The position numbers and the translations under genes are program-made. The notes under the pieces were generated by a model, which did not search any database, was not told the DNA's origin, and saw only the letters and a list, made by a program, of their open reading frames with translations. 64,000 nucleotides of DNA from UKL13-3 sp964392775 (GTDB lineage Bacteria; Bacteroidota; Bacteroidia; UKL13-3). The stretch lies in the NCBI GenBank assembly GCA_964392775.1, contig CAYMRD010000008.1, forward strand, positions 73,232-137,231. The letters are read 5' to 3'. Below are positions 44,355 to 53,170 of the stretch, piece by piece (position 1 is the stretch's first letter; every line of letters begins with the position of its first letter).

Positions 44355-44362
44355 TAGTTTTG
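44355..44362 (+). promoter_or_regulatory. Candidate -7 promoter box
   Basis: TAGTTTTG matches TAnnTTTG, with TTTG at 44334-44337 17 bases upstream. It ends six bases before the ATG at 44369, so transcription would start at or within a few bases of the start codon and the message would be leaderless or nearly so. Confidence 0.4.
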
Positions 44363-44368
44363 CTGTAT

Positions 44369-45034
44369 ATGAAGCGCATTTTTCTTCTGCTCACATGGAT
44401 TTGTATATCGGGATTCGCTTTTGCCCAAACCGACAGCACTCAAGCGGAAGGTGATGATGACGAACCCTATCTGGTGATTCCTCCCATCAACGAGCAACTG
44501 AAATTAGGCGTTAAGTTTGGCGGTGGCGTAAGCGCCCTGACAGGCCACGAATTACACAACCCTGTTCCTACTTACTTGCTCAATGGTGGCATTTATCTCA
44601 AATGGCGGTTTAAACCACATTGGAGTTTGCAACCAGAACTGAACATTTCATTTAAGGGCAGCAAGTTCAACAATGGCAACCTCGAGTACTCCCAAATTAT
44701 GATGTACTCGCTGGATGTTCCGGTACTGTTGATGTATGGCTTAAATTCACAAAACACTTCTAATATCATTGTTGGGCTTCAATACTCCCACATACTCAAT
44801 TCAGCACTTTATTTAACGGGTGCTTTGGTTCCCGAAAATACCGAACCCTCTCTTACCAAAAATGATTTGCTTGGAGTGATTGGCACCCAGTTTCATACTC
44901 CCTTCATCGGGTTTCAGATTCTTGCCAAATACGGGTTTATAGATATGAACAACGGCTTATTGCCAAACCTCAATCCGCCCAATACCGGAAAAGATATTCA
45001 TCAGTTTTTATTCGAAATCAATTTACTTTTTTAA
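44369..45034 (+). CDS. PorT-like outer-membrane beta-barrel protein
   Basis: 221 residues from the ATG at 44369. KRIFLLLTWICISGFAFAQ is a signal peptide. Alternating strands such as LKLGVKFGGGVSALTGHEL, YLKWRFKPHWSLQPELNISF and VGLQYSHILN, and an aromatic C terminus (FLFEINLLF), fit the eight-stranded PorT/outer-membrane beta-barrel family of Bacteroidota. Role unknown. One base separates its stop from the pyrF start, so the two may be co-transcribed. Confidence 0.78.
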   Translation: MKRIFLLLTWICISGFAFAQTDSTQAEGDDDEPYLVIPPINEQLKLGVKFGGGVSALTGHELHNPVPTYLLNGGIYLKWRFKPHWSLQPELNISFKGSKFNNGNLEYSQIMMYSLDVPVLLMYGLNSQNTSNIIVGLQYSHILNSALYLTGALVPENTEPSLTKNDLLGVIGTQFHTPFIGFQILAKYGFIDMNNGLLPNLNPPNTGKDIHQFLFEINLLF

Positions 45035-45035
45035 C

Positions 45036-45848
45036 GTGAACCGCAGCGAACTCATTCAGCAGATTAAACAAAAAGGCAGCTTTTTGTGTGTAGGACTTGA
45101 TACCGATATCACTAAAATTCCTCAGCACTTATTATCTGAAGCCAATCCCGTTTTGACTTTTAACAAGGCTATCATTGATGCCACAAAAGAGTATTGCGTA
45201 TCGTATAAAATCAATACTGCTTTTTACGAGTCGATGGGAACCAAAGGCTGGCAAACCATGGAAGAAACTTTGGCGTATATTCCATCCAACCAGTTTACCA
45301 TTGCCGATGCCAAACGCGGTGATATCGGCAATACCAGTAATATGTATGCCCGTGCATTTTTCGAAAACCTCACATTTGATTCGGTAACCCTTGCACCATA
45401 TATGGGCCGTGATTCGATTGAACCATTTTTTGGTTATGAAAACAAATGGGGCATTGTGCTGGCTCTTACCTCAAACCCCGGCAGTGCCGATTATGAGCAA
45501 CAGCAAGTGGGTTCCGAGAAATTGTATGAACGTGTAATTAAACATACAACAAGCTTTACCTCTCCCAACAATTTAATGTTTGTGGTAGGGGCTACCAAAG
45601 CCGAAGAGCTTGGCCGTATCCGCACCATGATACCTGATCATTTTTTATTGGTACCCGGAGTAGGCGCACAAGGCGGAAGTCTTAAAGAAGTAGCAAAATA
45701 TGGCATGAACCGCGATTGCGGATTATTAGTGAATGCTTCACGCAGCATTATTTATGCCGGCAACGGAACCGGTTTTGCCGAAAAAGCAGCGACCGAAGCT
45801 CAAAGCATGGCGGCTGAAATGAAAACACTCCTTGCAGAGTATTTATAG
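45036..45848 (+). CDS. pyrF: Orotidine 5'-phosphate decarboxylase
   Basis: 270 residues from a GTG start. LCVGLDTDITKIP and FTIADAKRGDIGNTSN contain the catalytic Lys-Asp network of the type-2 (longer, mycobacterial-like) PyrF subfamily; LAPYMGRDSIEPF and LLVPGVGAQGGS bind the phosphate. It makes UMP in pyrimidine synthesis, in the cytosol. Confidence 0.95.
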   Translation: MNRSELIQQIKQKGSFLCVGLDTDITKIPQHLLSEANPVLTFNKAIIDATKEYCVSYKINTAFYESMGTKGWQTMEETLAYIPSNQFTIADAKRGDIGNTSNMYARAFFENLTFDSVTLAPYMGRDSIEPFFGYENKWGIVLALTSNPGSADYEQQQVGSEKLYERVIKHTTSFTSPNNLMFVVGATKAEELGRIRTMIPDHFLLVPGVGAQGGSLKEVAKYGMNRDCGLLVNASRSIIYAGNGTGFAEKAATEAQSMAAEMKTLLAEYL

Positions 45849-45922
45849 TCTGATTTTGGTTGCGTGCGTTATTAAAAGTGCTCATTCATTGCCTGCTCAC
45901 TAGCGGTTACAGCAAAAGGGGG

Positions 45923-47458
45923 CTATTTCTCGTCAATATCTTTCCAGCCCTCAATGCGCAGCCTGATAGTGTCGCGTTTGATAAAATCAAATGCCTGTGG
46001 TTTGGGCACTTTGCCATTTGCAGCAACCGCTTCTGTTTCCCGGCTTCCTCTGCTTATTTTATATGATTTGTAAGCGCTGCTAAAATCTTCGATTGTAAGT
46101 ACGTACCGGTGTTTGCCAAGTGGTTGAAACCGGAACTCTTCATCTCGCATATCCCAACTGTTGAAGTCTCCGGTTAAGTAAATACCATCTTTCTCCGGAG
46201 TTCCATCCGGTACATCCACCAGGTAAAACACCAATCGCTTGCGCGGATAAGCATCCATCCAGCTTTCAATGCGAATATGCAAAGTATCGTTATCCTTGCC
46301 TCCGGCTATCTCGTGAAAGTCAATAGCTTCTTCTTTAAAACCGGCCTCATCCGTTCCGGGTTCGCCACGTGTAATCTTAAACTCATGCGGTTGGGTATCA
46401 TCAAAACGTAGTTCTAAAAACTTCTTGCCGTTGTACAAAGTTTTAAAACGATAATCTTCATCCGCAATATTCCAATCGTTAAAATCACCTGCAACATACA
46501 AATTATCACCTTTGCCATAAGCCGGCAATCGATCCAAAATCACAAACACTTTTTTCTGCTTATCGTCTTTTTCCGGTTCGCTTTCGGCTTTGACCACAAC
46601 GGCCGGCACAACAGCTTTCCCGGGATTATCTTCAACCCCGGAAGTCGGAGCTTCGGGTGATGAAGGAACTGGTGATGTTACCACCGGAGCATCCAAGGTG
46701 ATACTTCCGGTTTGTTTGGGGGGTGTTTGACCTGAAGCAATTGGGGCTGCTTTGCCTGAAAGAGTTTTCTTATCGGCATTGTCAACGTCATTGCTCTTCA
46801 ATAAATCAACACTCATCCTGATTGTATCATTAAAAACCGTTGCTTGCTGCGGGGTTGTAAACTGCCTGACACCATTGCGAAACAAGTTAAACATCAATGG
46901 GTGGGTGGGTGGGTGTTCGAAACGCAACACAAACGAACTATCCGATATACGCTGAAAGCGGTAATCAGGATGCCCGCTTTGCCAATTCAAAGCTTCGGTT
47001 GTCAGGTAAATATTTTCGGTTAATGGAAACTTGCCCCGCTTTGCCCGTATCTCAAACGTAACCTGCGGACATTCGGGGTGATCCAAATCCCGCCACCCCA
47101 CAACCGTATCTTGTTGTACCAACTCTTTGCTTAGCGAACGCAGCACTATTTCGTTCCCACACATATCCGTTTCACGGGTTTCAATATTGGAACGGGTATA
47201 ATAGTATTCGCCAGATTCTACACCCTCCGGCAACTCTATACTGTATGTTTTTGAAGTGGCATCATACGTCATTTGATAACGTTCATCTGCGGGGTTCCAT
47301 TTGTTAAAGGTTCCCGAAACATAGATGGTTTCCCCATCAGGAGTGTTAGTCGGAACTTGGTTTAGCTGGAGCGTGCGCTTTTCGTGTGAACAGGATACCA
47401 CCAAAAGTAAACTGCCGAATAGAATATAAAATGAAAAAAACTGTTTTAGGGTATTCAT
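45923..47458 (-). CDS. Lipoprotein with four glycogen-binding-like (CBM48/AMPK) repeats
   Basis: 511 residues from the ATG at 47456-47458. FYILFGSLLLVVSCSHEK gives a lipobox cysteine near residue 23. Four E-set units share [IL]Y-[VL]-[SAT]-G-x-F-N-x-W: IYVSGTFNKWNPADERYQM, IYLTTEALNWQSGHPDYRF (divergent), LYVAGDFNDWNIADEDYRF and IYLTGDFNSWDMRDEEFRF. A Pro/Ser/Glu-rich linker separates repeats 2 and 3. These modules bind alpha-glucans in other proteins, yet here no enzyme domain is attached. It may bind surface glycan or act as a structural lipoprotein. Confidence 0.78.
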   Translation of the reverse strand: MNTLKQFFSFYILFGSLLLVVSCSHEKRTLQLNQVPTNTPDGETIYVSGTFNKWNPADERYQMTYDATSKTYSIELPEGVESGEYYYTRSNIETRETDMCGNEIVLRSLSKELVQQDTVVGWRDLDHPECPQVTFEIRAKRGKFPLTENIYLTTEALNWQSGHPDYRFQRISDSSFVLRFEHPPTHPLMFNLFRNGVRQFTTPQQATVFNDTIRMSVDLLKSNDVDNADKKTLSGKAAPIASGQTPPKQTGSITLDAPVVTSPVPSSPEAPTSGVEDNPGKAVVPAVVVKAESEPEKDDKQKKVFVILDRLPAYGKGDNLYVAGDFNDWNIADEDYRFKTLYNGKKFLELRFDDTQPHEFKITRGEPGTDEAGFKEEAIDFHEIAGGKDNDTLHIRIESWMDAYPRKRLVFYLVDVPDGTPEKDGIYLTGDFNSWDMRDEEFRFQPLGKHRYVLTIEDFSSAYKSYKISRGSRETEAVAANGKVPKPQAFDFIKRDTIRLRIEGWKDIDEK

Positions 47459-47627
47459 TATAGATAATACAATAGGCTTGTATCTCAAAGATACATACGT
47501 AACAATGAATGCAAAAACAGTTTTGATGCTTATACCTTTTTACAGTATAAAGGTGTGGGTTTGCACTATTGCCGGACACTTTCGTGGTATTGATCAAGCA
47601 GCAATTGCTAAGGCCGGATAGTATAAA

Positions 47628-47655
47628 AAAAGCCTCACTTAAAGTGAAGCTTTTG
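47628..47655 (-). terminator. Terminator of tRNA-Glu
   Basis: AGCCTCACTT and AAGTGAAGCTTTT form an imperfect stem; on the minus strand the hairpin is followed by a run of T. Lies directly after the tRNA 3' end. Confidence 0.75.
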
Positions 47656-47727
47656 TAGCCCGTAGGGGAGTCGAACCCCTCTTTAGCGGATGAAAACCGC
47701 TTGTCCTAACCGATAGACGAACGGGCC
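47656..47727 (-). tRNA. tRNA-Glu (anticodon TTC)
   Basis: On the minus strand the acceptor GGCCCGT/ACGGGCT, D arm with TCGGTTAGGA, anticodon stem around TTTTCAT (anticodon TTC), and T arm AGGGGTTCGACTCCCCT fold as a standard tRNA with discriminator A; CCA is not encoded. Confidence 0.95.
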
Positions 47728-47814
47728 ATGTTCGTTTTGGGGAGTGCAAATGTAGGGCTGATTTTTGAATTTCAAAAAAAAACCTGAAAATTTTTTCATC
47801 CCCTATTCAATTCC

Positions 47815-47822
47815 TACATTTG
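47815..47822 (+). promoter_or_regulatory. -7 box of the gap promoter
   Basis: TACATTTG matches TAnnTTTG 45 bases upstream of the gap ATG. The -33 region is only a T-run (47791-47796), so the assignment rests mostly on the -7 box. Confidence 0.45.
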
Positions 47823-47867
47823 CCCCGCCTAAAAAAGCACATTTTCAATTAACTAAACTCTTATAAC

Positions 47868-48866
47868 ATGAAAATCGGAATCAATGGCTTCGGCCGCATC
47901 GGGCGCTTGGTATTCAGAGCAGCCATCAACAATCCAAACGTAGAAGTAGTAGGAATCAACGACCTTATCGAGGTTGATTACATGGCCTATATGCTTAAGT
48001 ACGATTCAACCCACGGCCGTTTCAACGGTGAGGTATCGGTTGACAATGGTTCATTGGTTGTAAACGGTAAAAAAATCCGTGTAACCGCTGAGAAAAATCC
48101 TGAGAACCTGAAATGGAACGAAGTCGGTGCGGAATACGTGGTAGAGTCAACCGGTTTGTTCCTTGAAAAAGGTACGGCTGAAGGCCATATCAAAGCTGGT
48201 GCTAAACGTGTGATCATGAGTGCTCCGGCTAAAGATGATACCCCAACTTTCGTTATGGGTGTTAACCATACTAAATATACAGCCGACATGACTGTGGTTT
48301 CAAACGCTTCATGCACAACTAACTGCTTGGCTCCAATTGCTAAAGTATTGAATGATAATTTCGGCATCTTGGAAGGTTTGATGACAACAGTACACGCTGT
48401 TACAGCTACCCAAAAAACTGTAGACGGACCAAGTGCTAAAGACTGGAGAGGCGGCCGTGGTGCTTACCAAAATATCATCCCTTCATCAACCGGTGCTGCT
48501 AAAGCGGTAGGATTGGTGATTCCTGAACTGAAAGGTAAATTAACCGGTATGAGCTTCCGTGTTCCAACTCCGGATGTTTCGGTTGTTGATTTAACTTGCC
48601 GTTTGGAAAAAGGCGCCAGCTACGAGACTATCAAAGCTGCAATGAAAAAAGCTTCTGAGAACGAAATGAAAGGCATCTTGGGTTATACCGAAGATGAGGT
48701 TGTTTCTAACGATTTCTTGGGCGATGCCCGTACTTCTATTTTTGATGCCAAAGCCGGTATTTCACTGAATGATAACTTCGTGAAAGTGGTTTCATGGTAC
48801 GATAACGAGTGGGGTTATTCAAACAAAGTGGTAGACTTGATTTGCCACATGGATACAGTAAAATAA
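47868..48866 (+). CDS. gap: Glyceraldehyde-3-phosphate dehydrogenase, type I
   Basis: 332 residues, full length. INGFGRIGRLVFRAA is the NAD-binding start; SNASCTTNCLAPIAKVL contains the catalytic Cys149, with TTVHAVTATQKTVDGPS and SWYDNEWGYSNKVVDL closing the active site. It interconverts glyceraldehyde 3-phosphate and 1,3-bisphosphoglycerate in glycolysis and gluconeogenesis. The codon usage is that of a highly expressed gene. Confidence 0.97.
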   Translation: MKIGINGFGRIGRLVFRAAINNPNVEVVGINDLIEVDYMAYMLKYDSTHGRFNGEVSVDNGSLVVNGKKIRVTAEKNPENLKWNEVGAEYVVESTGLFLEKGTAEGHIKAGAKRVIMSAPAKDDTPTFVMGVNHTKYTADMTVVSNASCTTNCLAPIAKVLNDNFGILEGLMTTVHAVTATQKTVDGPSAKDWRGGRGAYQNIIPSSTGAAKAVGLVIPELKGKLTGMSFRVPTPDVSVVDLTCRLEKGASYETIKAAMKKASENEMKGILGYTEDEVVSNDFLGDARTSIFDAKAGISLNDNFVKVVSWYDNEWGYSNKVVDLICHMDTVK

Positions 48867-48893
48867 ATTCGAATATCAAAATTCGAAACTCGA

Positions 48894-48932
48894 AAAAAAG
48901 CCTCGCGGGAGATTCCTGACGAGGCTTTTGTT
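48894..48932 (+). terminator. Terminator of gap
   Basis: AGCCTCG (48899-48905) and CGAGGCT (48920-48926) form a 7-bp stem flanked by A-run and TTTTGTTTTT. A bidirectional role for the convergent DsbA-like gene is possible. Confidence 0.8.
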
Positions 48933-48949
48933 TTTCATTGCTCAATCTA

Positions 48950-49741
48950 TTAGCAATCTCCATCAGGACCGCATACGGCTCCATCAATCGTATCGGCAGG
49001 TTGGGTTTCGCTCCAGGCTTTTTGCAAAGCACCTAAAAACGTTTCGGATGCTTGCGCACCTGATACTGCATACTTATTCCCCAGTACAAAATACGGAACC
49101 CCTCTCACGCCAATTTGCTGTGCTTCGTAAATATCCTGTTGTACCGCATCAGTATAAGTAGTGCCGGCCAAAACTTTTTGTACTTCGGCTTCACGTAAGC
49201 CAATGGCAACAGCAAGCTCTGTTAACGTAGAATGGTCGGCTGTGTTTTTGCCATCTGTAAAATAGGCTTTGAACAATTGCTCTTCCATGGCATCGCCCTT
49301 GCCTTGTGTTTTAGCATATTGCACCAAACGGTGGGCATCAAACGAGTTGGCCACTACGGCTTTGTCGAAATCATAATTCAAACCTACCTCTTTGGCCATC
49401 TGCACCACCTGTGATGTTATCTGTTTGGTATAGTCCATGGTCCAGCCTTTACTTTCGGATAAATGCTGCACAGTGGTTTTGGTTGGATCGGTTATCAAAT
49501 CGGGTTGCAATTGAAAACTTTTCCAAACCACTTCTATTTGATCTTTATGCTCAAACTGAGCCAAAGCCGCTTCAAATTTGCGTTTTCCGATATAACAAAA
49601 CGGACACATGACATCGCTCCAGATTTCTACTTTCATTTTTTTGATTGGTTTAGGTTTGTGCTCCGGCCGCGTAAAAGATACCGTGAACAAGAGTACACAG
49701 GAGGTAACAAATCCAATGGTTATGGGTTTTGTGATTTTCAT
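48950..49741 (-). CDS. DsbA/FrnE-like oxidoreductase with N-terminal membrane anchor
   Basis: 263 residues from the ATG at 49739-49741. TIGFVTSCVLLFTVSF is a hydrophobic segment; the thioredoxin-fold domain starts VEIWSDVMCPFCYIGKRKFE with Cys46-x2-Cys49, followed by VANSFDAHRLVQYAKTQGK and GVRGVPYFVLGNKYAVSGAQ, diagnostic for the FrnE/DsbA-like 2-hydroxychromene isomerase-related family. FrnE homologues are usually cytosolic, so the leader is notable. The C terminus VCGPDGDC has two more cysteines. Function probably disulfide formation or reduction. Confidence 0.85.
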   Translation of the reverse strand: MKITKPITIGFVTSCVLLFTVSFTRPEHKPKPIKKMKVEIWSDVMCPFCYIGKRKFEAALAQFEHKDQIEVVWKSFQLQPDLITDPTKTTVQHLSESKGWTMDYTKQITSQVVQMAKEVGLNYDFDKAVVANSFDAHRLVQYAKTQGKGDAMEEQLFKAYFTDGKNTADHSTLTELAVAIGLREAEVQKVLAGTTYTDAVQQDIYEAQQIGVRGVPYFVLGNKYAVSGAQASETFLGALQKAWSETQPADTIDGAVCGPDGDC

Positions 49742-49816
49742 CCGGTGCAAATAAAAACCAATTATCAAAATACAGGTAGTATTGTTTGTCGGATTGTTGA
49801 ATATTTGCAGTTCACA

Positions 49817-50200
49817 TTGAAAAGTAAGCACTCTCATATCGCATTGTTGTTATTATCGGTATTTGCCATCACGGTATTGCCGTTTAATATGCTGCACCAC
49901 CATGCCGAGCATGAGCATGCTGCGGCCTTGCACCGGCACAACATGGCTTCGCATACCTGCGGGCTGGACGATTATTTTTGCCAACCCGATTTGGAACAAT
50001 GCGGACATGATTCGCATGTATCCACTCCGCTAACCAAATGTTTTTCGTGCGAGTTTCATTTTTTCAAACATTTCGAAAGTGCTGACAACCTTGTCTCCTT
50101 TGTAGAAAGTGCGCTTGTTACTCCTTTCGCCAAACCCATATCCACACGGCTGCTGACAGCCCTGCTGTGTATTTCCAACAAAGGTCCGCCAGCAGTTTAA
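49817..50200 (+). CDS. Small exported His/Cys-rich protein
   Basis: 127 residues from a TTG start (49817-49819). SHIALLLLSVFAITVLPF is a signal segment. LHHHAEHEHAAALHRHN and CGHDSHVSTPLTKCFSCEFHFF are dense with histidine and cysteine, suggesting metal binding. The C-x-x-C-[EQ]-F pattern recurs in the unrelated-looking small protein at 59173-59562. The long open frame upstream of the TTG overlaps the divergent DsbA-like gene and is not coding. It precedes the TonB receptor gene by 58 bases. Confidence 0.6.
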   Translation: MKSKHSHIALLLLSVFAITVLPFNMLHHHAEHEHAAALHRHNMASHTCGLDDYFCQPDLEQCGHDSHVSTPLTKCFSCEFHFFKHFESADNLVSFVESALVTPFAKPISTRLLTALLCISNKGPPAV

Positions 50201-50258
50201 GCTGTTTTTGTGAGCCCGTCAGGGCTGTCCTTTATTGTTTCATTTAAAAAATTGTATT

Positions 50259-52604
50259 GTGTACAAAACACTTATCACCATTCTGGTGATGGTGTATGCT
50301 TGTTTGCTTACTGCAGCCGGTACTTTTCCACCCAAACGTTTTACCCTCACCGTGCAGGTGGTGGATAGTTTGACCGGAACTCCGCTCGAAGCAGCCAGCA
50401 TCACCATTGCCGAAACCCGTTTTTTTGCCGTTACCAATGCACACGGAACCATAAGGATAGATTCATTGTCGAAAGGAACCTATACGATCCAGTGCGCTTA
50501 TATTGGCTACCACAGTCAGCAAAAACCTGTCTGGCTGGAGCAAAACCAAACCATCGTTTTGGCTTTATGTCCCGAAAGCCACCATTTACACGAAGTAGAG
50601 ATTACCACGCACCGCGATGAGGGTACGAACTATGCCGTGCAAACCCGCACGGTGCTTAGCAGCGAACAGCTGGAACGCACCCGTGGGCTTACGCTGGCCG
50701 ACCAGCTTAAACATGTGCCGGGCATTACCCTCATGAGCACAGGCCCCGCCATTACCAAACCCGTTATTCGCGGACTGCACAGCAACCGTTTGGTAACGGT
50801 CAACAACGGGGTTCGTCAGGAAGGTCAGCAATGGGGTGCCGACCACGGAACAGAGATTGATCCGTTTGCAGCCAATTCCATTGAGATTATCAAAGGGGCC
50901 GCATCGGTGGCTTATGGCAGCGAGGCCATGGGAGGCGTGGTTCGGTTGATGCCTCCACCCTTTCGCACAACGCACGGAATAACCGGATTGGCTCAGTTGC
51001 AGGGTGCTACCAATAATGGCTTGATGGCCGCTTCGATGCTGGCCGAAGGCGCACATTTCACCAAACATATATTAAGCTGGCGGGCACAAGGTTCGTTTCG
51101 TAAAGCGGGTGACTCCCGCTCTCCGGAGTATGTGATGTCGAATACAGGGTTTGAAGAGCAAAGTGGTTCGTATGCCTTGCATTATACTCTCAACAAAGTA
51201 CACCTTGAGTTCGCCCAAAGTTATTTTCATACGCAACTCGGCATATTACGTTCGGCACATATTGGCAATACCACCGATTTGGTGAATGCCATCCAATCGG
51301 GACAACCAGCTTATGTTGCACCGTTTACTTATAGCATCGAAAACCCCAGACAAGATGTGACCCATCGTATCACCTCTGCTTCGGTTTGGGTAAACTTTAA
51401 CCACAATTTGGTATTAGCGTTGCAATACAGCCGCCAATACAACCACCGCGAAGAATATGACCGTGCCCCGCGGGCTTCGGAAGCAGACTTATACAACAGC
51501 ACACCGGCTTATCGCATGGGACTTTCAACAGATTTGGCCGAAGGTTCATTACAACATTCGCTCAGCAAATTCATCAAAGGAAAAGTAGGTGTCAGCTATA
51601 TGAATCAGGGAAATGTGAGTGCGGGCTTACAACCCATTATTCCAAATTTCAGAGCCCATACCGTTGGTGTTTACCTGATGGAAAAATGGCAACGTGGCCG
51701 CTGGATGGCCGAAGCGGGTATACGTTACGACTGGCGCCAGCAAACGCCTTTTGTGTATAATCCCAAAGGTACACAAACCGATTACCGTTCCTATACAGGT
51801 TTAACAACCGTGGCTGGTGGCTCCTATTTTATCAGCGAACACCTCAAGTTGCAGGCAAACATTTCATCGGCCTGGCGGCCACCGAGCATGAATGAACTTT
51901 ACAGCTACGGTTTGCATGGAGGAACCGCTACCTTTGAGATTGGCAATCCCAACCTCTCGCGTGAGTCCTGTGTGAACAGTGAAACAGGAATTGTGTTGCA
52001 CACAAACAAATGGCAGAGTGAAATCAGTGTATTTCGAAACCGTTTCACCGGATTCATTTACAACCTCCCGCAACCCGAACCCATTCTAACAATCAGAGGC
52101 GCTTTCCCCTTATTGAACCGCGTACAGGATGATGCCGTATTGCAGGGTGTGGATGCTTCACTCACAAGGCATCTCGGTACGCATTTTACAACCGGCCTCA
52201 ATGCTTCGTATTTATATGCGCAAAACACTTCGGATAATGTTCCGCTTATATTGATGCCGGCCAACCGTATTCGGTTTTCGGTGGGGTATGAAATCAACAG
52301 TTGGTGGAAACTGCATAACATCTATACCACCATCGACTACACATACGTGGCCGAGCAAAAACGGTATCCGCAAGGCGCAGATCTGATTGCTCCTCCACCG
52401 GCTTATTCACTGGTTGATTTGAATATGGGATTTGAAACCCATATCGGTAAACAACCGCTGCGTTTTTCAGTGAGTATATACAATGCCCTCAACACTTCGT
52501 ACCGCGATTACCTGAGCCGCTTCCGGTACTATTCGCTCGACCCAGGATTTAACTTAATGCTGCGCATTGCAGCACCCATTACCTTTTATCAACCAAAATC
52601 ATAA
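50259..52604 (+). CDS. TonB-dependent outer-membrane receptor
   Basis: 781 residues from a GTG; a TTG at 50235 is an alternative start. After a signal peptide (TLITILVMVYACLLTAAG) comes a carboxypeptidase-regulatory-like domain (about 28-110), then the plug: LADQLKHVPGITLMSTGPAI, IRGLHSNRLVTVNNGVRQEG and IEIIKGAASVAYGSEAMGG. The remaining 600 residues are beta-barrel ending FNLMLRIAAPITFYQPKS. It imports a ligand using the proton motive force via TonB. Neighbouring metal-efflux genes and the His-rich protein suggest a metal or metal chelate; this is inference. Confidence 0.92.
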   Translation: MYKTLITILVMVYACLLTAAGTFPPKRFTLTVQVVDSLTGTPLEAASITIAETRFFAVTNAHGTIRIDSLSKGTYTIQCAYIGYHSQQKPVWLEQNQTIVLALCPESHHLHEVEITTHRDEGTNYAVQTRTVLSSEQLERTRGLTLADQLKHVPGITLMSTGPAITKPVIRGLHSNRLVTVNNGVRQEGQQWGADHGTEIDPFAANSIEIIKGAASVAYGSEAMGGVVRLMPPPFRTTHGITGLAQLQGATNNGLMAASMLAEGAHFTKHILSWRAQGSFRKAGDSRSPEYVMSNTGFEEQSGSYALHYTLNKVHLEFAQSYFHTQLGILRSAHIGNTTDLVNAIQSGQPAYVAPFTYSIENPRQDVTHRITSASVWVNFNHNLVLALQYSRQYNHREEYDRAPRASEADLYNSTPAYRMGLSTDLAEGSLQHSLSKFIKGKVGVSYMNQGNVSAGLQPIIPNFRAHTVGVYLMEKWQRGRWMAEAGIRYDWRQQTPFVYNPKGTQTDYRSYTGLTTVAGGSYFISEHLKLQANISSAWRPPSMNELYSYGLHGGTATFEIGNPNLSRESCVNSETGIVLHTNKWQSEISVFRNRFTGFIYNLPQPEPILTIRGAFPLLNRVQDDAVLQGVDASLTRHLGTHFTTGLNASYLYAQNTSDNVPLILMPANRIRFSVGYEINSWWKLHNIYTTIDYTYVAEQKRYPQGADLIAPPPAYSLVDLNMGFETHIGKQPLRFSVSIYNALNTSYRDYLSRFRYYSLDPGFNLMLRIAAPITFYQPKS

Positions 52605-52609
52605 AGAAC

Positions 52610-53170
52610 ATGAAAAAAACAGTAACCATCCTAAGCATATTTTTCCTTTCGCTCACCGCTTGTAAAAAAGACAGCGGCAATCCGGAAACACCCAACGTAC
52701 CTGCAAACGAATCGGAAATAATCACAACCGTAAAACTTATACTGACAGATAGCAGCGGACAGCAGGTAACAGCTACCTGGAAAGATGCAGATGGAATTGG
52801 TCCGCAGCAACCCGCTGTCGAGCCTTTAAATGTTAAAACACACCAAACATATTCGGGTAGGGTATTGCTGTTGGATGAAACCAAAATACCTGCTGATACA
52901 ATTTCAGACGAAGTGATTGCTGAAGCCGAAGCGCATCAGTTTTTTTACACCCTCAGCGGGTTAGCTGCCTCAAACTGTAATATACAAAAGCATGGAGTTG
53001 ACGCCAATAATTTACCCGTTGGAATTCAGTTCACGCTCGAAACAACTGACACCGCAAGTGGTAATCTGAGAGTGGTACTCAAACATTATGATGGCATCCC
53101 CAAATCAACCGACCCAAGCATTGGCGAAACGGATGTTGAGGTGATTTTTCCGTTGACCATTCACCCTTAA
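52610..53170 (+). CDS. Companion lipoprotein of TonB receptor
   Basis: 186 residues. TVTILSIFFLSLTACKKD gives lipobox Cys18. SEIITTVKLILTDSSGQQV, VTATWKDADGIGPQQP and EAEAHQFFYTLSG match a short lipoprotein type repeatedly encoded directly after TonB receptors in Bacteroidota (annotated as type 1 periplasmic-binding-fold superfamily protein). It begins five bases after the receptor stop, so it is co-transcribed, and probably helps ligand capture at the surface or in the periplasm. Confidence 0.78.
   Translation: MKKTVTILSIFFLSLTACKKDSGNPETPNVPANESEIITTVKLILTDSSGQQVTATWKDADGIGPQQPAVEPLNVKTHQTYSGRVLLLDETKIPADTISDEVIAEAEAHQFFYTLSGLAASNCNIQKHGVDANNLPVGIQFTLETTDTASGNLRVVLKHYDGIPKSTDPSIGETDVEVIFPLTIHP

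Noticed and set aside
49463..49816. Long in-frame extension upstream of the His-rich exported protein
   Set aside because: It overlaps the DsbA-like gene on the other strand, has no family features, and a TTG before the signal peptide at 49817 gives a coherent protein.
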